NCBI GenBank assembly: GCA_035048485.1
Contig: CM068585.1
Coordinates: 19,642,001-19,706,000, forward strand
DNA: 64,000 nucleotides
DNA from: Pteria penguin
Lineage: Eukaryota > Mollusca > Bivalvia > Pterioida > Pteriidae
Direction: 5' to 3'
Position numbers and translations under genes: made by a program. The notes below the pieces were generated by a model. It saw only the letters and a program-made list of their open reading frames with translations. It was not told the DNA's origin and ran no database searches. Position 1 is the first letter of the stretch. Each line of letters starts with the position of its first letter. Shown here in pieces: positions 62,001 through 64,000 of the stretch.

Positions 62001-64000
62001 ATTGATAATAGTATAGTGACGGCATCCGACGGATACACTGTAGAAATTTTCGACCTATGAAAGACTCGAGCAGAAAACGGTCTTTAACTTGAAGACGTCT
62101 ACTGTAACACAGATTCGTGATTTCACTATCTCTTTTGAAAGACACGATATTGAATGTTTCTCATCGAAACTTGATCTGTGGACCTTTAGGAGACTTTCAG
62201 TTCAGTGTGCTACTGTCTGAGTCCGACCAATTCTATAAACTATCTAAAAATGAAACTAGAGAAATAAGATATGATCGTTCCCATAAACCTAGCGGCGATA
62301 TACTGCGCAGGCCAGAATACATATTTTGGATAGCACCAGTTGTCTCTACTAAGTCACTGATTAGCATGCTGTGTATGATATTGATGCTTGCGTGAACACC
62401 ACACTCTATGACAAACGTGACAAATTTCAGCATCACAGCATTACGTTTTCCCTATATGAATAGCAATTTTGCAGCATAGCCTGCATTTAACATATTCATA
62501 TTTTATTTTAATAATTTATACATAAAAAACGCATAAGTGCAAACCAAATGTCAGAACAATAACTACTCAGTCAGTGGTAGATTTCTAGACTGAATAATTC
62601 TGTTTCTGTTTGCTCCCGATTGTATTATGTCGCTAAAACAAAGACGGAATTCGTTTAGGTTCATTCCGTGTCGACAGCAGATAGTTTGAACGCAGTGAAT
62701 TTACAAATCATTTTCATGCACATTTTACAACATTTTAACTTACACAACTGTTTTCATACATACATCTATCTACCTACTTCAATTCATGTTAACACCCCCC
62801 AAAAATTGTTATTTTTATCCTTTTCTCCTGCTACATATATCAATTCGTCGACCAAATCGAGAGTGATACATTCGAGTAAGACAACCAATCAGATTTGTAT
62901 TTTGTTTCCTGCAATTATTCAGAATCGGAATTATTCAGTCTAGTTGATGTACAACAATTCTTGGGACATTCTATTGTCGATTCGAGGTTCTTATTTTACA
63001 ACATGACATCTTGTTGTCCGGGATGTTGGATTATATTCTGAAATAAGTTCTGTTCCAATGAATCTGAACACCACATTTTCACCTACACTTGGTATATTCC
63101 TAATCTGAAAACTTTTACCGGGCATTGGTGGTGTAAACAAGCAGGAGATGTTACTCTCTCCGGGCACTTGACTTCATTCCCTTTTCGGAGTTTGCGTATA
63201 CTACTTAAATGTTGTCTGGTGTGTTTTCTTATAAAGGTTTTGAATGATTTAAACTGAATGAATAAAGGGGAACAAATCATAGTCTATTTCAATTTTATTG
63301 AGCCAGTTTCATAAATTGATATCATTTTTGAAGTTAATTATCAGGATGATCAAAGTATTTGGTATTGTTATTAAGAATGATCTACGTGCATACAAAATTT
63401 TAACACTGTGAAGATCAAAGTCGAGAACCAAATTCATTTCCGGAACGAAGTTGTACCAATAAATCCCAACAGTCATTTCTGACTCACAGAAACACCTACG
63501 CTTCAGTATACACCATGAAAGAAAAACAGGTCATTTTGCGCGATCTATAGACATCAAATGCTTATGTATGAATAAAGACTACGCTAATTACCTTAGTAGA
63601 AGTCTTGAAGAATCTGTTTTATCATCATCACTGTCATCTTATGTATCATCAAATACAAAGATATTCTCATTCTACTACTTAAAAATAAAACGTATAATTT
63701 CTAGAACACAGCAATCTTTTACTGTTTCCTAGTGTGGTTTAAGAAAATAAAAAAGCACCGTTGACAGTCTTGCAATCCAAATTTTGTATGTGATGCTTTA
63801 TCAAAAAGATACATAATTGTTATTTTTTGCCTGTGAAAGTGTAAGATGTTTACAAATTCTAATCAGATATAATACTGTGTGTTAACAATATTACCGTTAT
63901 GCAAATGCAAAAATAATAGCAATACATCCACATTTCGCCTTGGTTACATATAGAAAATTTTTAAATTTTAAGTTTTTGGTACTTAAAGAACCTGCCAAGT
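40894..64000 (+). CDS. Gene 2 (5' part): tandem paralogue of the gene 1 Cys-loop channel, truncated by the window edge
   Basis: Exons 40894-41015, 56486-56547 and 60540-60607 join in frame into 84 codons: signal peptide, N-terminal helix and first strands of the ligand-binding domain. Exon lengths (62, 68) and phases (2, 1, 0) equal gene 1 exons 2 and 3, and the peptide shares PPN and SFDSxNEAxM. No exon equivalent to the 230-bp loop A/E exon of gene 1 was found between 60608 and the right edge, so the gene must continue beyond 64000. Introns are much longer (15.5 and 4.0 kb) and full of mobile elements. Whether gene 2 is functional cannot be judged here; nothing seen is broken. Confidence 0.75.
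42003..42205 (+). mobile_element. tRNA-derived SINE, plus strand, diverged
   Basis: Head with B-box-like caggttcaaatatcactcg, then aagccgaggtcccgtgtcgt, gcctctggtgggttcattac and agataccgtcgccatataag, matching the SINE core order on the + strand. Confidence 0.55.
46203..46256 (+). repeat. Dispersed repeat family E, copy 2
   Basis: cgtgtccttggtaatttgtg then tcatacagtttggtcagacg, as at 12965. Confidence 0.55.
48330..48480 (+). repeat. Diverged family A2 tail
   Basis: actcagcacctgacg, cttactcctaccggacac and aatatgacactattcaagag correspond, in order and much diverged, to the A2 tail read on the + strand. Confidence 0.35.
48468..48593. repeat. Inverted repeat around a long G-run
   Basis: Left arm 48468-48502 (tgtcatgttctaatttttga, atttacttgggggtgg) has its reverse complement at 48557-48593, and the first 24 bp of the arm also occur directly at 48533-48556. 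A run of about 20 G lies between. Confidence 0.8.
49770..50050 (+). repeat. Dispersed repeat family D, copy
   Basis: ctcttcagtgatgttcatgg, ggatatactccttagtttta, cacatcagtacaaaagcact. Its second half also matches 51777-51900. Confidence 0.5.
51160..51342. mobile_element. Foldback MITE, 183 bp
   Basis: Terminal inverted repeats of about 65 bp (acagagttac, cccatttg, gacggtatctgacgtaaaac, atgacgtcatcaa) flanked by TA on each side. No coding capacity. Confidence 0.75.
51777..51900 (+). repeat. Dispersed repeat family D, 3' half
   Basis: acttcttagttatagcgtaa, atttcacgtcagtacaaaag, caccgaaaac; matches 49905-50010. Confidence 0.5.
52120..54390. mobile_element. 2.3-kb TTAA-flanked non-autonomous DNA transposon with hairpins in its ends
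   Basis: TTAA at 52116-52119 and 54391-54394. Ends are long imperfect inverted repeats of at least about 140 bp: agctggcctctta..., cataaaaaagccgaa, gtttcgaaa, gtatgttttatgaat and aaatgaacgtct. Each end also holds its own palindrome, acgggagcgaggt paired with acctcgctcccgt (52166-52204; 54309-54346). TTAA duplication is typical of piggyBac. No transposase frame was recognised inside. Confidence 0.65.
54815..55425 (-). pseudogene. Tc1-like transposase, decayed
   Basis: Read on the minus strand with several frame changes and stops: RAIGMLEDGVSQSNVAK, QFGVHSDTVNALRRRALFET, then a diverged GRPR/VTSR region, RYIR-like ERHICVIDSNPLL and RWTFCVILYCA corresponding to the DESRF region. These fit the usual order of the Tc1 transposase (helix-turn-helix, linker, first catalytic Asp region). 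No intact frame longer than about 90 codons. Confidence 0.55.
56010..56344 (+). mobile_element. Retroelement tail, family A
   Basis: From attctggactgagaccgatt to ccatcatctttacat. It starts at the coding end, so nearly the whole copy is tail; it lies 140 bp before exon 2 of gene 2. Confidence 0.7.
56486..56547 (+). CDS. Gene 2, exon 2 (N-terminal helix)
   Basis: Acceptor tttttacag, donor gtaaga; 62 bp, phase 2 in and phase 1 out, as in gene 1. Encodes SDLLDILRKDINLTPPNEEK; the LLDILRKDINLTPPN helix-to-strand segment is typical of the family and lines up with NLIEKKVGDSPPNFND of gene 1. Confidence 0.8.
56741..56908 (-). mobile_element. 5'-truncated SINE with a perfect 13-bp target duplication
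   Basis: Tail (aaaatcaatcaatcaat on the minus strand) and core (accatatacgtgaaatattc, ttaaagatccctcactgc) of the 15005-type SINE; the tRNA head is missing. acatatctacagg stands at 56728-56740 and again at 56909-56921. Confidence 0.85.
57541..58235 (+). pseudogene. mariner transposase, decayed
   Basis: A + strand translation with a few stops and frameshifts reads RSRRPKDATADKNFDILNTF, ISYWTVQLMLTDILGMSKVW, TEDQKRDRHDVS, DFIGRIVTQDETWVHLYDSK, SMQWIHHGSSPPKHSRV, then in another frame INGVYYAKEFKRLRQ and a FDFYLFPKLN end. These follow mariner transposase order. The first catalytic Asp (DETW) is present, the HDNA motif is degraded. Dead element. Confidence 0.75.
59155..59480 (-). mobile_element. 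Retroelement tail, family A2
   Basis: gtagtccatataataaaagg, gaggtgagatcaggtgccc, aagcgtcccctgtctgcacg, attccggcgtcggaaatgca. Abuts the next copy head to tail. Confidence 0.6.
59489..60290 (-). mobile_element. Retroelement 3' end, family A2, with coding fragment
   Basis: Tail as in the previous copy, then the C-terminal frame 60261-59866 (ISQLIRFARACFKHKDVVLK, LPLRKFCGRYRDLVEF, LMKFYGRYRDLMQF). Same protein family as 6368-6682. Confidence 0.65.
59866..60261 (-). pseudogene. C-terminal retroelement protein remnant with internal duplication
   Basis: 131 codons. The KFxGRYRDL segment occurs twice because about 115 bp are duplicated (59870-59975 and 59995-60115). The element is 5'-truncated; only the RT-protein C-terminus is left. 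Confidence 0.6.
60540..60607 (+). CDS. Gene 2, exon 3 (strand 1-2)
   Basis: Acceptor cttttgcag, donor gtaaaa; 68 bp, phase 1 in, phase 0 out. Encodes EPNVIDVDLDVTSFDSVNEA then SM, with the family's alternating beta-strand pattern and the SFDSxNEAxM signature shared with gene 1 exon 3. Confidence 0.88.
60608..64000 (+). other. Gene 2 intron 3, left part
   Basis: No homologue of gene 1 exon 4 is seen up to the edge. Contains a SINE-like core trace at 61995-62110 (tagtgacggcatccgacgga) and a family A tail trace at 63110-63180 (aaacaagcaggagatgttac, ccgggcacttgac). A 92-codon + frame at 62117-62395 has no recognised domain. Confidence 0.55.

Noticed and set aside
62117..62395. 92-codon + frame as a missing gene 2 exon
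   Set aside because: No similarity to gene 1 exon 4 (no LRW, no PDLFF) and no fitting phase-0 acceptor with the family motif.

Overview
This is a eukaryotic window from a mollusc-like genome, most likely a bivalve. The reasons are AT-rich sequence, GT-AG introns of kilobase size, tRNA-derived SINEs with a conserved core, Tc1/mariner and piggyBac-like DNA transposons, and several dispersed repeats that look like those common in mussel and other bivalve genomes. The species call comes from memory of repeat style and was not checked by a search. There are no prokaryotic genes, operons or CRISPR arrays.

The genic content is two tandem genes on the + strand for Cys-loop ligand-gated (probably chloride) channels of the glycine/GABA/glutamate-gated type. 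Gene 1 (about 11.05-27.38 kb) can be read almost completely. Seven exons are well supported by splice sites, matching phases and protein homology. An eighth, 5' exon is a weaker candidate. Together they give 420 codons and a stop, with an extracellular ligand-binding domain, a 13-residue Cys-loop, four membrane segments and a short M3-M4 loop. Gene 2 (from 40.89 kb, running off the right edge) has its signal-peptide exon and the next two exons. The two homologous internal exons have exactly the lengths (62 and 68 bp) and phases of gene 1, so the genes are a tandem duplication. The rest of gene 2 lies to the right of the window.

Layout: 1-11 kb is non-coding sequence with a minisatellite grown out of a SINE core and retroelement 3' ends. 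11-27.4 kb is gene 1, with its introns invaded by a Tc1/mariner-like transposon, its deletion derivative, and two 21-bp-unit minisatellites in opposite orientation. 27.4-40.9 kb is intergenic, with a 216-bp AT repeat, retroelement tails, SINEs and a retroelement nested in a SINE. 41.0-56.5 kb is the 15.5-kb first intron of gene 2, holding a foldback MITE, a 2.3-kb TTAA-flanked element with hairpins in its terminal repeats, and a dead Tc1-like transposase. 56.5-64 kb is introns 2 and 3 of gene 2, with a SINE in a 13-bp target duplication, a dead mariner transposase and retroelement remnants.

No new multi-gene system was found. The points of most interest are two substitutions in the gene 1 channel at known drug-determinant positions (6' in M2 and the M3 'ivermectin' position), the loss of the second ligand-loop disulfide, and the SINE-core minisatellite. 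Exon boundaries were worked out by hand; family names rest on motif recognition, not on database searches.
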